A DNA stretch of 64,000 nt, taken from positions 62,001 through 126,000 of the forward strand of contig JAQVCM010000010.1 of the NCBI GenBank assembly GCA_028689775.1. Direction: 5' to 3'. This DNA comes from Crocinitomicaceae bacterium. Lineage in GTDB: Bacteria > Bacteroidota > Bacteroidia > Flavobacteriales_D > Crocinitomicaceae. Made by a program: the position numbers and the translations under genes. The notes under the pieces are model-generated. The model was not told the origin of the DNA. It ran no database searches and worked only from the letters and a program-made list of their open reading frames with translations. Of this stretch, positions 16,897 to 26,603 are shown in pieces. Numbering within the stretch: position 1 is the stretch's first letter; every line of letters starts with the position of its first letter.

Positions 16897-19800
16897 TTAA
16901 ACCGATTCCGCTCGCACCATTCTCAAATCACCCGTATAAAACACAATTCCACGTACTTTTGGATAGTTCATTTCCCGCAAGGTATTGACATAAACCAAAA
17001 CTTGTTTCAAATGTTTCTCATTCGCCATTCCCGTTTTGAAATCAATCACAATGGTTTCGTCTTTTTTTAAAATGATTTTATCTGGACGTTTCGTTTCCGT
17101 TGCACTAATGATAATCGCTTGTTCACTCCAAATTTTCTCTGCATCTTGAAATAATTCAACATACGCCTGATGACTTAAAACTTCTATCAAATCTGCTCTT
17201 AATCGTTCTTCAAAGGCGTTTTCTATCAATCCTGAATCCGAGTGGAATTTCAATTGTTCTTCAATTTCCGTTGGACTTGTTAAAACCGATAACAACAAGT
17301 GCAGTTGATTTCCATAACGTTGCGCATCGGAAAGTCCGTTTTCATCCTGCAGCAATTGATCGCGAAGTGAAATGTCTGGGAACCAGAGTTTATCTGTTAA
17401 TTCTAGGGGTACAAAATCGGTATCCATAGCGACAACCGTTTTAACAGCTGGTTTTGTTTTTTCTCCGATTTCGAAATGCACGTCTTTTTCATCTTCTGTT
17501 TCTAACAGATTCAAGTTGGGTAATTGAGTTGACAAGGTTTCGAAAACTTGATGAATGTATTTTCCAAAATCACTCAATTGATCGTCGAAATTTGCTTCTT
17601 TTTTGACTGGTTTGAGATAGTTTCCGATGTACAAACGCGCAACAGGACGTGTAAACATCACGTACGCCAAGTTCATTCGATCGAGCAAACTTTGATTGTA
17701 TTCGATGTCGAATTCTGCTTTAATTCGTTCAACTTTTGAACTTTTAGAGAGCGTTTGATAAATGAAATGTCCATTTTCTTTCAACAAGAATTGACTTTTT
17801 TTCGAAGTCACACTCCAATTCAAATCGGGAATCATGACCACGGGAAATTCTAGACCTTTGGATTTATGACCCGTCATAATTTTAATGGCATCTTTGTTTT
17901 CAGGTGTTTGAATCGCTGATCCTTTTCCTTTTTGGTCGTATTCTTTCAAGAATAATTCCAATTCTGGACCAAAGACTAAATCAAATTCGTGCAACATATC
18001 CGACAAGTGATGCAGGTATGGATTGTGAATTTCGTGTAAATCTGCCATTTTGTAAAAACCTTGAATCAGGTTGTACAAACTTTCAAAAGGTGCGAAAAAC
18101 AAATCTTTGGAACCGAAATTCTCAAGGATGAATTTGTTTTGATCGAAATATTGCCTTGTTCTTCCATCTTTCTCTTCGCTAATCCAGTATGCGCGAATTG
18201 CCGAAATCGGATTGTCGGAGGAAAGTGAATAAAATATTTCTGAAAACCGGCGCGCTTCCAATTCTCCCGAAGGATTTTTACGCCATTTTAAATACGCAAT
18301 CGCCAGTTTGACTTGGTGATCAGAATTGACCATTAAACTATCGGAGGAAACTACTTTATGTCCGCGACCCGACAGCGCAATTGCCCAGTCATTACAGCTT
18401 TTCTTGGTGTTACCCAAAATGCAAATATCTCCTTTTTCAATTCCGTCAGCCACGCAATCTTCTACCCATTTGATAACCGAATTGGTGGAATGATTTACAC
18501 CTTCTTCTTTCTCAACGGATTTCGAATCCACGTAAATGTATCCGCCTTCTTTTCCTTTTGGATTTTGTTTCACATCTTCATAAAACGACTTCAATTCTTT
18601 CGGAATAATTTCTTTAAAAGCTTCGAAAAAGTCGTTGTTGAAATTGACAATGTTTTGAAAAGAACGCCAATTGTCTTTGAGTGGTTTTTTGCCACCCATT
18701 GTTTTGAAGAAAGCCGATTTTAATGCAGTTTGTGGATCTTGTTCTGGATTGTAAATCTCCGGTAGAGTAATAAATTGCTCTGCCAATCCGTTTTTAAAAC
18801 GATAAATCGATTGTTTCGGATCGCCTACAATTAAGTTATATCTATTGTTAGAAAGTGATTCGTGAATCAAAGGCACAATGTTCATCCATTGCAAACGCGA
18901 TGTATCTTGAAATTCGTCCAACAGAAAGTTGTGGAAACGATTTCCCAAACGTTCGTATATGAAAGGTGCTTCTTCATCTTTAATCAAATCAGAAATCATT
19001 TTATTGAATTCTGAAATTCGAATAATTTGTTCTGAATTTCTTATTTTATCCAAGCGTTCACTGATAAATTTCAGCAAGCCCATGTTATAGAAATTCTTAG
19101 ATATCAACCTTAAAATTCGATATTCACCAATTTTCTCAATGAAGAAATCATCAAATTGAATGGATAAACTGGCTAAGTTTTCTGGGAATTTTCCAGCCTC
19201 TAAGTTTTTCCGCGCAGCATTGGTGAAAAATCCTTTTGCACCGTCACTTGCTCCATCGATTAATTTATCTGAATTTAGTTTTTCAAAAGCGTCAACTGCC
19301 CTACTTTTTCCCGGAAGATCGTTTCCGTTATAGTTCAAAAATTCAGCATACAATTGTCTTGCTTTCAGTTCAACTAAAGCTTTCAAATCCTTTTCTTTTT
19401 CCTTGATGAAGGAATATGAATTCGGTGAATAATCAATTTGTTGAATGTCTTTTAAGATCTCGATGTATTTTTCATTGGTAAGCACCAAGGCGAAGGATTT
19501 CAATGTTCGCTGAAAATCCCAGCTTTCTTGGTCTTCAATTTTTGATCTCGAATATTGCAGCGCCAAACTGGTCAATTCTTTCATTTCCTTCGGATCCAAT
19601 TCATCCATCAATTGATCGATGACTTTATCCAAAATCTGCTCTTCGTTTAAAACTACTTGAAAATCAGAATCTAAATCCAAATCCAAGGCAAAAGAACGAA
19701 TCAATCGCAAGTTGAATTTATCGATGGTCATCACATGAAAATCTTCGTATTGATGTAATATTTGTTTCAATGCCGAACCAGCGCGAAACTTCAAAAGAGC

Positions 19801-20106
19801 AGCTTCAATTTTCAATTCCGTAACCACGCTTTCCGTTAAGGCTTGTGCTTTCTTGGTTTCTTTTTCATCCGAACGAATTGGATTTGCTAAAAAATCCAAC
19901 GCTTCGATGATTCTGGATTTCATCTCAAAAGCCGCCTTGTTGGTAAAAGTCATCGCCATGATTTTAGAAAATTGTGTCGGCGAACTTTTATCACCTAAAA
20001 TCAATTTCAAATAACTCATCACCAAATTATACGTCTTGCCACTTCCAGCAGAGGCATTCATAATTTGAAGCGGTTTGTATTCTTCGGTGGTTTGGAGTTC
20101 TGTCAT
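16897..20106 (-). CDS. addA: UvrD/AddA-like helicase with C-terminal PD-(D/E)xK nuclease
   Basis: A 1069-aa DNA repair enzyme of the AddA/RecB group that unwinds and resects double-strand breaks. Walker A is MNASAGSGKTYN (about residues 16-27), followed by AMTFTNKAAFEMKSRI. The DExx box is FLLDEFQDTSRLQW, with GDPKQSIYRFKNG after it. Later motifs include TGHKSKGLEFPVVMIPD and NLAYVMFTRP. Near the C-terminus DKIILKKDETIVIDFKTG carries the nuclease D...D-x-K. Length fits Bacteroidota AddA-like proteins. No AddB partner lies next to it, which is unusual for the pair. Its 5' end is partly duplicated at 26318-26403, so the region upstream has been rearranged. Confidence 0.88.
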   Translation of the reverse strand: MTELQTTEEYKPLQIMNASAGSGKTYNLVMSYLKLILGDKSSPTQFSKIMAMTFTNKAAFEMKSRIIEALDFLANPIRSDEKETKKAQALTESVVTELKIEAALLKFRAGSALKQILHQYEDFHVMTIDKFNLRLIRSFALDLDLDSDFQVVLNEEQILDKVIDQLMDELDPKEMKELTSLALQYSRSKIEDQESWDFQRTLKSFALVLTNEKYIEILKDIQQIDYSPNSYSFIKEKEKDLKALVELKARQLYAEFLNYNGNDLPGKSRAVDAFEKLNSDKLIDGASDGAKGFFTNAARKNLEAGKFPENLASLSIQFDDFFIEKIGEYRILRLISKNFYNMGLLKFISERLDKIRNSEQIIRISEFNKMISDLIKDEEAPFIYERLGNRFHNFLLDEFQDTSRLQWMNIVPLIHESLSNNRYNLIVGDPKQSIYRFKNGLAEQFITLPEIYNPEQDPQTALKSAFFKTMGGKKPLKDNWRSFQNIVNFNNDFFEAFKEIIPKELKSFYEDVKQNPKGKEGGYIYVDSKSVEKEEGVNHSTNSVIKWVEDCVADGIEKGDICILGNTKKSCNDWAIALSGRGHKVVSSDSLMVNSDHQVKLAIAYLKWRKNPSGELEARRFSEIFYSLSSDNPISAIRAYWISEEKDGRTRQYFDQNKFILENFGSKDLFFAPFESLYNLIQGFYKMADLHEIHNPYLHHLSDMLHEFDLVFGPELELFLKEYDQKGKGSAIQTPENKDAIKIMTGHKSKGLEFPVVMIPDLNWSVTSKKSQFLLKENGHFIYQTLSKSSKVERIKAEFDIEYNQSLLDRMNLAYVMFTRPVARLYIGNYLKPVKKEANFDDQLSDFGKYIHQVFETLSTQLPNLNLLETEDEKDVHFEIGEKTKPAVKTVVAMDTDFVPLELTDKLWFPDISLRDQLLQDENGLSDAQRYGNQLHLLLSVLTSPTEIEEQLKFHSDSGLIENAFEERLRADLIEVLSHQAYVELFQDAEKIWSEQAIIISATETKRPDKIILKKDETIVIDFKTGMANEKHLKQVLVYVNTLREMNYPKVRGIVFYTGDLRMVRAESV

Positions 20107-20141
20107 GGTACTAAGTTAAACTTATTGCTGCATTTTTAAGT
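20056..20141. repeat. 86-bp direct repeat, left copy (addA 5' end and upstream)
   Basis: This stretch covers the first 17 codons of addA and its upstream spacer. It matches 26318-26403 in the same orientation at about 75 of 86 positions by my hand alignment. The two copies bracket the two surface-protein genes. Confidence 0.8.
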
Positions 20142-20162
20142 TATTTTACTTCAGGATTAATC

Positions 20163-20199
20163 AAAAAAAGCACATTCCAGTATTGGAATGTGCTTTTGA
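20163..20199. terminator. terminator after the 1312-aa surface protein gene
   Basis: A perfect stem AAAAGCACATTCCA (20166-20179) against TGGAATGTGCTTTT (20184-20197), loop GTAT. On the minus strand it is followed by a run of seven T. It lies 20 nt past the stop at 20218. Confidence 0.85.
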
Positions 20200-20217
20200 A
20201 ATTGCTTGAATGCTTAT

Positions 20218-23200
20218 TTATTTTTTTGGATTTACCACTAACTTTTTGTTGACTTTAATTTTGTCATTGTTATAAATACCTACGATATAGACTCCGCTTT
20301 TCAAAGATCTTGTATCAATTACCTTTTCGCCTTTGTTGCTGTCGATGACATTACTCATCACTTCAAGTCCATTCAAATCAAAGACTTTGTAAGATGCATT
20401 TTGGATTTGGTCGTAGATTTCCCATTTGATACTTGCAAATTCATCAGATGGATTTGGATAAAGCGTGATGTTATACATTATATCTTCCAGCTCAGGAGAA
20501 TTTGTAGAAATCAGCATGTTTTTTGGAGCTAAGTCCTCAGTTGGAAATTCCTTTTCAAAACAAATGTTGTAAAAGAAACAAAGTACATTTTTAGCATAAC
20601 CTCCAGCTCTTCCCGAATTTTCAGCTAGTGTTTGGAGATATGCAATTTCAGATGAATCTAATTGAGCTAAGTTACGATTTGATAAGCTAGATCTAAAAGT
20701 TAGATAGTCATCATAATAATCAATTAGGTTTAATTCGTTCTTCGTCGCAGGATCCGTTAAAGTTGCTTGATAAACAGAATCTGCTTTGGTGAATTGGTTG
20801 TTTTCAATATAAAAATCCATTAAACCGATCTTGTGAGAAATACTATTTCCAATCTTCATCGTAGTCAATCTTTCTTCAATTGTGTATTCTTCTTCTGATT
20901 TTTCCAAATACTTAATGTAATTGCGAGTTTTGGATAATTCTGAATGAATAGTTGCCATTTGACCTTCTAAATTCGATCGAAGAGTTTGCGTGTCCCAATT
21001 ATTTCTAACGAAATCGAGCATGTACTCAGGAAATGTATTATTCGTTTCATTTCTTAAATTCTCGATGAATGCCTCTCCTCGTGTTGCGTCTGGGTTTGCT
21101 AAAAGAACTTCTAATAGCATTCCGTTCGGTAGAATGTTTTGTTCTGCTGCTTTCAAAAGAGCGTCGGTTGATACATAAGGAGATTTTTCGATTAACTTTT
21201 CTCTTAAATGCCAAGCATCGTCAGACCAATTTATTTCAATGTTATTTTTGAATTGCTCTGTGTTTCCATCATCAATCTGAGAAATATAAATGAAATTTAA
21301 ATCGTTGTAATCGTCTGTTAACACAATTAAATTACTTTTCAAAAGAGAAACTGGAGTTGCTATATCACCGCTTCCAAAGTTAGTTGGACAAGTGTTTTCA
21401 TTAACTACTAATTGTATAGAAATTAATCCTGAATTATTTACTGGTTCTGAATTGAGACCTTTGTGATAATACATAATGGAATTAGCACTATTTATAATAT
21501 CCTTATTGTTGTTAATAAATGTATTACCAGATGCTTTCTTAGGCGAAAAATCTCCTTGATAGAAACGTACACCATCTGCTAATGGTTTAGATAGTATAGA
21601 TATAGCAGTAGAGTTGTTTTTATATTCATTACACAAAAACTGCAGACCTTTTTGATAGTTCGTGTTGTGATTGATTCCTTTAGCAGTTGTTCCAACGGAT
21701 AATTCGTTTAGTTTATTCTTGTATAATTGGTGGTCATCTTCTCCGCCATTGGTAACATTGATTCCCAGATAATTACCATTGTTTAAATTAGTAGAGACGT
21801 TATTTTCTTCGATGATATATCCTGTGGAATTATCAATATTAATTCCCATTCCCGAAGGAGAAGAAAGTGTATATCCAGCATTCCCTATTTCGATGTCATT
21901 TCTGTTGATTGAAACATTATCAAATTCATCTACTCCAATAGCGAAAATATTGTCTGAAAATAGACTTTGTTGCACTGTAACTGATGCTGTGGTGCTAGAA
22001 CCAGCAATTTCGACTGCTGATAAAAATCCAGAAAAACTCGATTTCAAAAGATTAGAAGTCGGACATCCTTGACCAAGTGGTGGTGAAGTGCTACAACCTG
22101 CAAGAACTTTGAACCCTGCATTTAGAGAAGAGATAGCGCCATTAGGTGCAGAACTGTTGTTTTTATCTGTTGTAATATCATTGGAGAAATGGCAATTGGT
22201 AAAACTTATGCCACTTACTTCCCATAAGGTAACGTGCTTTTGAATTCCGTATCCTTTTTCTATAAAATTATCATCGCTGACAAAATATGTATTTCTAAAA
22301 AAAGATAGATTTGGCACTATTGTATTGGGATTTGAAGCAACGAAATTTGCATATTTCATAAATTCCACATCCCTTCTATTGTTTCTAAAAACACCATCCG
22401 TGGCTTGAATGATGCCGCCAATTCCATTCCAATCATCTCGTCTCCAGTTTGTAGCGGCTGTGTGTGCATTTTCGATTGTACCGCCATTTTTTAAGATTAA
22501 CGTTCCTTGATAGGTAGAATTATTAAGTGGATATTGATGTTGGTTAGTGGTTCCCCAGACTTCAATGCCTTGCCAATAAAATTCTTCGTTATTACATGGT
22601 CTTGAATTAGTTAGGGTTGCACCATCGATTGTTAACTTCGCTCCAGGTTCAATAATAATTTTTGCTTCTGGCGCAAAATGAAAAGTCATATTTTCAATTG
22701 TTATGCTCTTTCCAGATGGGATAATCAATTTATCTTCAATGTAAACATCGCCACTGGTGATATTCCACGGATTGTTTGTATTTCCTAATTTCCAAGTGGC
22801 GCTGGTCTGCGCTGTGTAGATGGTAGAGTTATATACGGTTGATGCAAATTGTTGGTAATTCATTCCATCAATTTGATCTGGAAGTGTGTAAGTTTTCATC
22901 ATAGGCTGGTTATTTATAGTATATTTACCAAAGTTCGCAAAGTATCCTAAAACTTGAATTGCACTCCCGTTAAAAACACCTGTTAAAGGATTGTTTGGAT
23001 TGCTGAATGAAGCAAGTCGCTCTTCAGCCCCTAAGTATAAATTGCCATCAATCGCTAATTCAATTTGGGAATTCTGGAAATCTACTTCATTAACTGAGCC
23101 AGAACCGATCATTAAAGAATAAATCCCATTACCATTAGGGTCTGAAACATTGGGATTATTAAAGCTATAATATTCAAATGGATGAGGGTGGAATTCTGAT

Positions 23201-24156
23201 ATAATATGAGTCAAATATAAATAATCACCGTTTGGTGAAAATTCTAATCCATGAATATATGGATTCTCCTCATTGTTTGTGCTCTTATAAAAATAGAGTG
23301 TGTTTTCCTGATTGTTATAAACATTGCCTGATGCATCTAATTCAGCAGTATAAATAGCAGCAAAAACATTTTTACCATTGTGAGTACCTGTAGCTTTGTA
23401 AGGAGCAGCAATTTTGAAGTGCCCATTACTTAATTGTACTAACTCCATTTCTGCTCGTATTCCATAAGTTGTAGCATTCTGAATTTCATATGGAATAAAG
23501 CCATCGTACTGAATACCATTATTGTCCATTTTAAATCGAACAATCCCGCTATTTGTGTTAGAATAGTTTTTTGAAGCAAAAATATATCTAAAAGAATTTG
23601 CTCCTGATCCTTGAAGTGAAGAGGCAGAAAGAAAAATGTCGCCAATTTCACCTCCTATTATTGGATGAATTGAAGGTGGTAAAACATTTGATGATGTTAC
23701 TGCGCCCATTTTGGAAGAGTTAGGTCTAGGCACATCAAAATCAAGAATACTATAAAATGGTCGTACAGCTAATAGATGATTTTCACAACGGTCTAATAAG
23801 TTGGTTACTATATAGTACTTATTACAACTGTTTGTTGCGGGTATTATGAGTGTCTCAGATGTTTCTGGATTTTGGGGGCAATAATTAGTTGGCGCATTGT
23901 CTCCAATTTCTCCAATTTGTTCACCATCTTTGTCCAAAATAAAATTATCCAAAATGTAAAACAAGATGTTTCCGTTTGCGTCGAGTTGCATGTTGGATGC
24001 GCTATTAGAAACTAAACTTGAATTTGGCAAGGAAATAGGTGCTATACCTATATTGGGTATGTATTTTGGTGTTAAAATCCACGCAGGATTTTGTGCATTA
24101 ACTGCAAATCCATAGTAGATTAGCAGAAATAAACTTAGTGCTTTTTTAGTTCTCAT
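20218..24156 (-). CDS. large secreted beta-helix-like protein with T9SS type A sorting domain
   Basis: A 1312-aa exported protein. The signal peptide ends AVNAQ (residue 22). The first 430 or so residues resemble the T9SS-exported WD40-like proteins that describe a time course (LDANGNILFYILDNFILD, LEFSPNGDYLYLTHI). Then comes a region with right-handed beta-helix character (IPSGKSITIENMTFHFAPEA, GAKLTIDGATLTNSR, INRNDIEIGN). A helical segment follows at about 1010-1210, and a type A sorting domain ends the protein (LYPNPSDEFASIKW to KLVVNPKK). No catalytic motif was recognised. It diverges from the T9SS type B gene at 24298; both lie between the duplicated addA 5' ends. Probably cell-surface or secreted, function unknown. 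Confidence 0.75.
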   Translation of the reverse strand: MRTKKALSLFLLIYYGFAVNAQNPAWILTPKYIPNIGIAPISLPNSSLVSNSASNMQLDANGNILFYILDNFILDKDGEQIGEIGDNAPTNYCPQNPETSETLIIPATNSCNKYYIVTNLLDRCENHLLAVRPFYSILDFDVPRPNSSKMGAVTSSNVLPPSIHPIIGGEIGDIFLSASSLQGSGANSFRYIFASKNYSNTNSGIVRFKMDNNGIQYDGFIPYEIQNATTYGIRAEMELVQLSNGHFKIAAPYKATGTHNGKNVFAAIYTAELDASGNVYNNQENTLYFYKSTNNEENPYIHGLEFSPNGDYLYLTHIISEFHPHPFEYYSFNNPNVSDPNGNGIYSLMIGSGSVNEVDFQNSQIELAIDGNLYLGAEERLASFSNPNNPLTGVFNGSAIQVLGYFANFGKYTINNQPMMKTYTLPDQIDGMNYQQFASTVYNSTIYTAQTSATWKLGNTNNPWNITSGDVYIEDKLIIPSGKSITIENMTFHFAPEAKIIIEPGAKLTIDGATLTNSRPCNNEEFYWQGIEVWGTTNQHQYPLNNSTYQGTLILKNGGTIENAHTAATNWRRDDWNGIGGIIQATDGVFRNNRRDVEFMKYANFVASNPNTIVPNLSFFRNTYFVSDDNFIEKGYGIQKHVTLWEVSGISFTNCHFSNDITTDKNNSSAPNGAISSLNAGFKVLAGCSTSPPLGQGCPTSNLLKSSFSGFLSAVEIAGSSTTASVTVQQSLFSDNIFAIGVDEFDNVSINRNDIEIGNAGYTLSSPSGMGINIDNSTGYIIEENNVSTNLNNGNYLGINVTNGGEDDHQLYKNKLNELSVGTTAKGINHNTNYQKGLQFLCNEYKNNSTAISILSKPLADGVRFYQGDFSPKKASGNTFINNNKDIINSANSIMYYHKGLNSEPVNNSGLISIQLVVNENTCPTNFGSGDIATPVSLLKSNLIVLTDDYNDLNFIYISQIDDGNTEQFKNNIEINWSDDAWHLREKLIEKSPYVSTDALLKAAEQNILPNGMLLEVLLANPDATRGEAFIENLRNETNNTFPEYMLDFVRNNWDTQTLRSNLEGQMATIHSELSKTRNYIKYLEKSEEEYTIEERLTTMKIGNSISHKIGLMDFYIENNQFTKADSVYQATLTDPATKNELNLIDYYDDYLTFRSSLSNRNLAQLDSSEIAYLQTLAENSGRAGGYAKNVLCFFYNICFEKEFPTEDLAPKNMLISTNSPELEDIMYNITLYPNPSDEFASIKWEIYDQIQNASYKVFDLNGLEVMSNVIDSNKGEKVIDTRSLKSGVYIVGIYNNDKIKVNKKLVVNPKK

Positions 24157-24297
24157 AATAAATCGTTTTAGTATTAATTTATGTTAAGTGATTAACGAAT
24201 CTATAAAAAAAAAACTGAACAAACGAAATTAAATAACATTATTTTACAATAATTTTACATTTAATTTCGTTTATTTGTCTAAAAGGAATCTATAAAT

Positions 24298-26286
24298 ATG
24301 AAATCAATATTCTGTTTAACTATTTTAATTTGTTCTTTATTAAGTTCAAATCTTTCAGCACAAACAGTATTTTATGAAGAAATATTTCATGGAGGTGTAA
24401 CTGGTGATGGTATAGGAACATCTGCATTCGACAGCCCACGTACATTTAATATAAATATTCCAGCTAATAGTACCATTAAAAAAGCATATCTTTTTGTAAC
24501 ATCTTACAAAACCAAATATCCTTTTCTGGACAGTGTCTTTTTGGATAGACATATCATGTTTAATAATTATAAAATTAATTTAAGTAAAAATGATACTATT
24601 ACAAATTTCACAGCAAATTTCACAGCAAATTTCACAGCCGAACATAAATTTGACATCGGTGTAATTGCAATTGAAGTTACAAATATGATCTCACCAATTC
24701 AAAATTCTTATACATTACTTCCTCCTTCAGATCAGTCTTCTTCGGGTGAAACTGGAATATTTTCCGAGTTTTACTTGTATGTGTTATATGAAAACCAAAG
24801 CATGGATAAAGTTAATGTTGCCATTATCTTAAATAAACAAAATGCTGATGCCAATTTATCTTATAATATAGATTTTTTAAATCCGATAGATACTACGAAA
24901 GATGTGGGATTCTCTTTTCACTCAACTTGTTTTTGTGATACGATTAAAGATGGAAGTTACGTTTCAATTAATAATAATCTTTTAGGATTAACTGGAGGGA
25001 GCGAAGGCTTATTCCCTAATTGCACAGGAGTTTGGGGTTCATTTTACTATCAAAACTCAACTTTATATGGCTTAGGAAATGATACTCCTGATAATTATAT
25101 GAATGGAGTTGATGCCTTAGCGAACATTCAACCCTATATTTTCAACCCAAATTCATTTGATGTGACTTTCCAATATCAAACACCAGAGTTTGGAATTAAG
25201 TCAAATCCTGTATTGCAATTATTCTTCACCTACGCCACTCCCTGCGATACTTTCTCAGTTTCAGTAACGCCCGACACCACCATTTGCATAGGTAGTCAAA
25301 TTCAACTTCAAGTTACTGGCGGTCATGCTTATCAATGGTCCACAAATGGTTCAACGAGCGGAAATGGTCAAGTTGAAGGCTTGAGTTGCTCAGATTGCCC
25401 AAACCCCATTTTTACAGGAAATCGCACGATGAATTATTCAGTTCGAGTTTGGAACAACGATAGCTGTTCGGTTGTGCTACCTATTTGCGTTCGAGTAAAT
25501 GATCCTCAAAAAGTAAATTGCTTTGCCTACGAAACGCAGTGTGGCGTTAATGAAGGGTTTATTAGTGCGCCTACTTTTCCTTCCGAGAGGGGTACTTGGT
25601 ATGTTGTAATGCCAACAAACGACACGTTAGATCAGCCAATAAACAATACTTTTCCCAACCTTGGCGGGGGCAATTACACGGTGTATTACATCGATCACGC
25701 AGGTTGTAAAAGTGCAGATACATTGGTGGTTATTGAAACTATTCACAACACGGTTGCAGATTTTACGGTAACTCCTCAAACTGGTGCAGCACCTTTACTG
25801 GTTGAAGTTTCCAACCAGTCTCAATTTGCAACAGATTACATCTGGCTAATCAATGGTGTTCCTACGAATTTAATTCCAAATGTTGTTTTTGACTCCACAG
25901 GCGTTTATGAAATTGGATTAATTGCTTGGACCTTAAACGAATCTTGTGCAGACACCACTTGGAAAACAGTTTATGTTTATGACACCTTGTATGTTGGTAT
26001 ACCCAATGTTTTTACACCAAGTGGAGACGGAGTTAATGAGTTTTTTAGTTTAAACGTGAACTATGCACTCGACGCAAATTTGGTTATTTTAAATCGATGG
26101 GGAAATGTGGTATTTCAATGGAGCGGCACTTTACAAAAAGGCGCGAATAATTTATGGGATGGCAAAAGCAAAGAAGGAAAGTTCGTTAGTGACGGTGTCT
26201 ATTTTTATCGCATTGAATTAAGCAATTTAAAAGGTTTTGAAAAAGAAAGGAAATTAGCTGGATATGTACATGTAATTGGAAATTAA
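24298..26286 (+). CDS. secreted PKD-domain protein with gliding-motility-type (T9SS type B) C-terminus
   Basis: A 662-aa exported protein; residues 1-22 are the signal peptide (ends SNLSAQ). The first 320 residues are an unrecognised secreted region with a four-residue NFTA repeat. Around 330-480 there are Ig-like and cysteine-containing segments (TICIGSQIQLQVTGG; GLSCSDCPNP). A PKD-like domain follows at about 485-560 (ADFTVTPQTGAAPLLVEVSN). The last 90 residues are the type B sorting domain: VGIPNVFTPSGDGVNEFF, LVILNRWGNVVFQWSG, LWDGKSKEGKFVSDGVYFYR. Type B proteins are exported by T9SS and often anchored with help from PorP/SprF-type partners, which are absent here. Divergent from the gene at 24156 with a 141-bp gap. 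Confidence 0.82.
   Translation: MKSIFCLTILICSLLSSNLSAQTVFYEEIFHGGVTGDGIGTSAFDSPRTFNINIPANSTIKKAYLFVTSYKTKYPFLDSVFLDRHIMFNNYKINLSKNDTITNFTANFTANFTAEHKFDIGVIAIEVTNMISPIQNSYTLLPPSDQSSSGETGIFSEFYLYVLYENQSMDKVNVAIILNKQNADANLSYNIDFLNPIDTTKDVGFSFHSTCFCDTIKDGSYVSINNNLLGLTGGSEGLFPNCTGVWGSFYYQNSTLYGLGNDTPDNYMNGVDALANIQPYIFNPNSFDVTFQYQTPEFGIKSNPVLQLFFTYATPCDTFSVSVTPDTTICIGSQIQLQVTGGHAYQWSTNGSTSGNGQVEGLSCSDCPNPIFTGNRTMNYSVRVWNNDSCSVVLPICVRVNDPQKVNCFAYETQCGVNEGFISAPTFPSERGTWYVVMPTNDTLDQPINNTFPNLGGGNYTVYYIDHAGCKSADTLVVIETIHNTVADFTVTPQTGAAPLLVEVSNQSQFATDYIWLINGVPTNLIPNVVFDSTGVYEIGLIAWTLNESCADTTWKTVYVYDTLYVGIPNVFTPSGDGVNEFFSLNVNYALDANLVILNRWGNVVFQWSGTLQKGANNLWDGKSKEGKFVSDGVYFYRIELSNLKGFEKERKLAGYVHVIGN
24604..24639 (+). 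repeat. 12-bp tandem repeat, three copies, in frame
   Basis: AATTTCACAGCA repeats three times (last copy ends CC instead of CA), encoding NFTA three times. It is short and in frame, so copy changes would not break the gene. Confidence 0.8.
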
Positions 26287-26308
26287 AAGTGATGCTTTTA
26301 ATAGAATC

Positions 26309-26368
26309 TTAGATAAAATTCATAATTTGAAGCAGTTTATATTCTTCCGTCGTGTTTTGTTCGGTCAT
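26309..26368 (-). pseudogene. 5' fragment of an addA-like gene
   Basis: From an ATG at 26368 this reads MTEQNTTEEYKLLQIMNFI and stops at 26309. The real addA begins MTELQTTEEYKPLQIMNASA. The match ends just before Walker A, so this is a severed first exon-sized piece of a second or former addA copy, not a functional gene. It lies directly downstream of the hipA remnant, as addA itself probably once did. Confidence 0.8.
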
Positions 26369-26403
26369 GGTACTACGTTAAACTTATTGATGCATTTTTA
26401 AGT
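26318..26403. repeat. 86-bp direct repeat, right copy
   Basis: Partner of 20056-20141. It contains the severed addA start, the 15-nt spacer and the last codons of the hipA remnant. The two copies differ at about 11 positions, so the event is not recent or the copies came from different strains. Confidence 0.8.
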
Positions 26404-26603
26404 GCGTTTTTGAAATGGTTTTTGTGAGTTGTTTTTCAACTTTCGCTTTTTCAGCAAATTCATTCCAATTCGCTACAATCTTACTGATGTTTTCGATAAT
26501 CGCTTTTCCTTTTTTAATGCTATTTTCCTTGGCGATGCTCATCAAGTCATCGAAAGTAATGTCTTTGTGTTTTCCATTTATACTCAAAGTATGTTGACTT
26601 TTT
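26384..26603 (-). pseudogene. hipA toxin-kinase remnant, C-terminal end only
   Basis: A reading of about 72 codons ending at 26384 contains SQHTLSINGKHKDITFDDL and then a helix ending in WNEFAEKAKVEKQ. This matches the extreme C-terminus of HipA-family serine/threonine kinases (L-S-I-N-G-K, then v-x-x-W-x-x-x-A). The frame has no ATG near its 5' end, only a TTG at 26587. It begins right after the hipB-like stop at 26604. About 350 codons, including the kinase core, are gone. The original order would have been hipB-hipA-addA. Confidence 0.75.

Noticed and set aside
20218..26286. The segment between the 86-bp repeats as a composite transposon
   Set aside because: The repeats are addA coding sequence, not IS ends, and no transposase or target duplication is present; recombination explains it better.
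26384..26587. Treating the 67-codon reading as an intact small gene
   Set aside because: It opens on TTG, continues upstream in frame as HipA-like sequence and matches only the HipA C-terminus, so it is a remnant.
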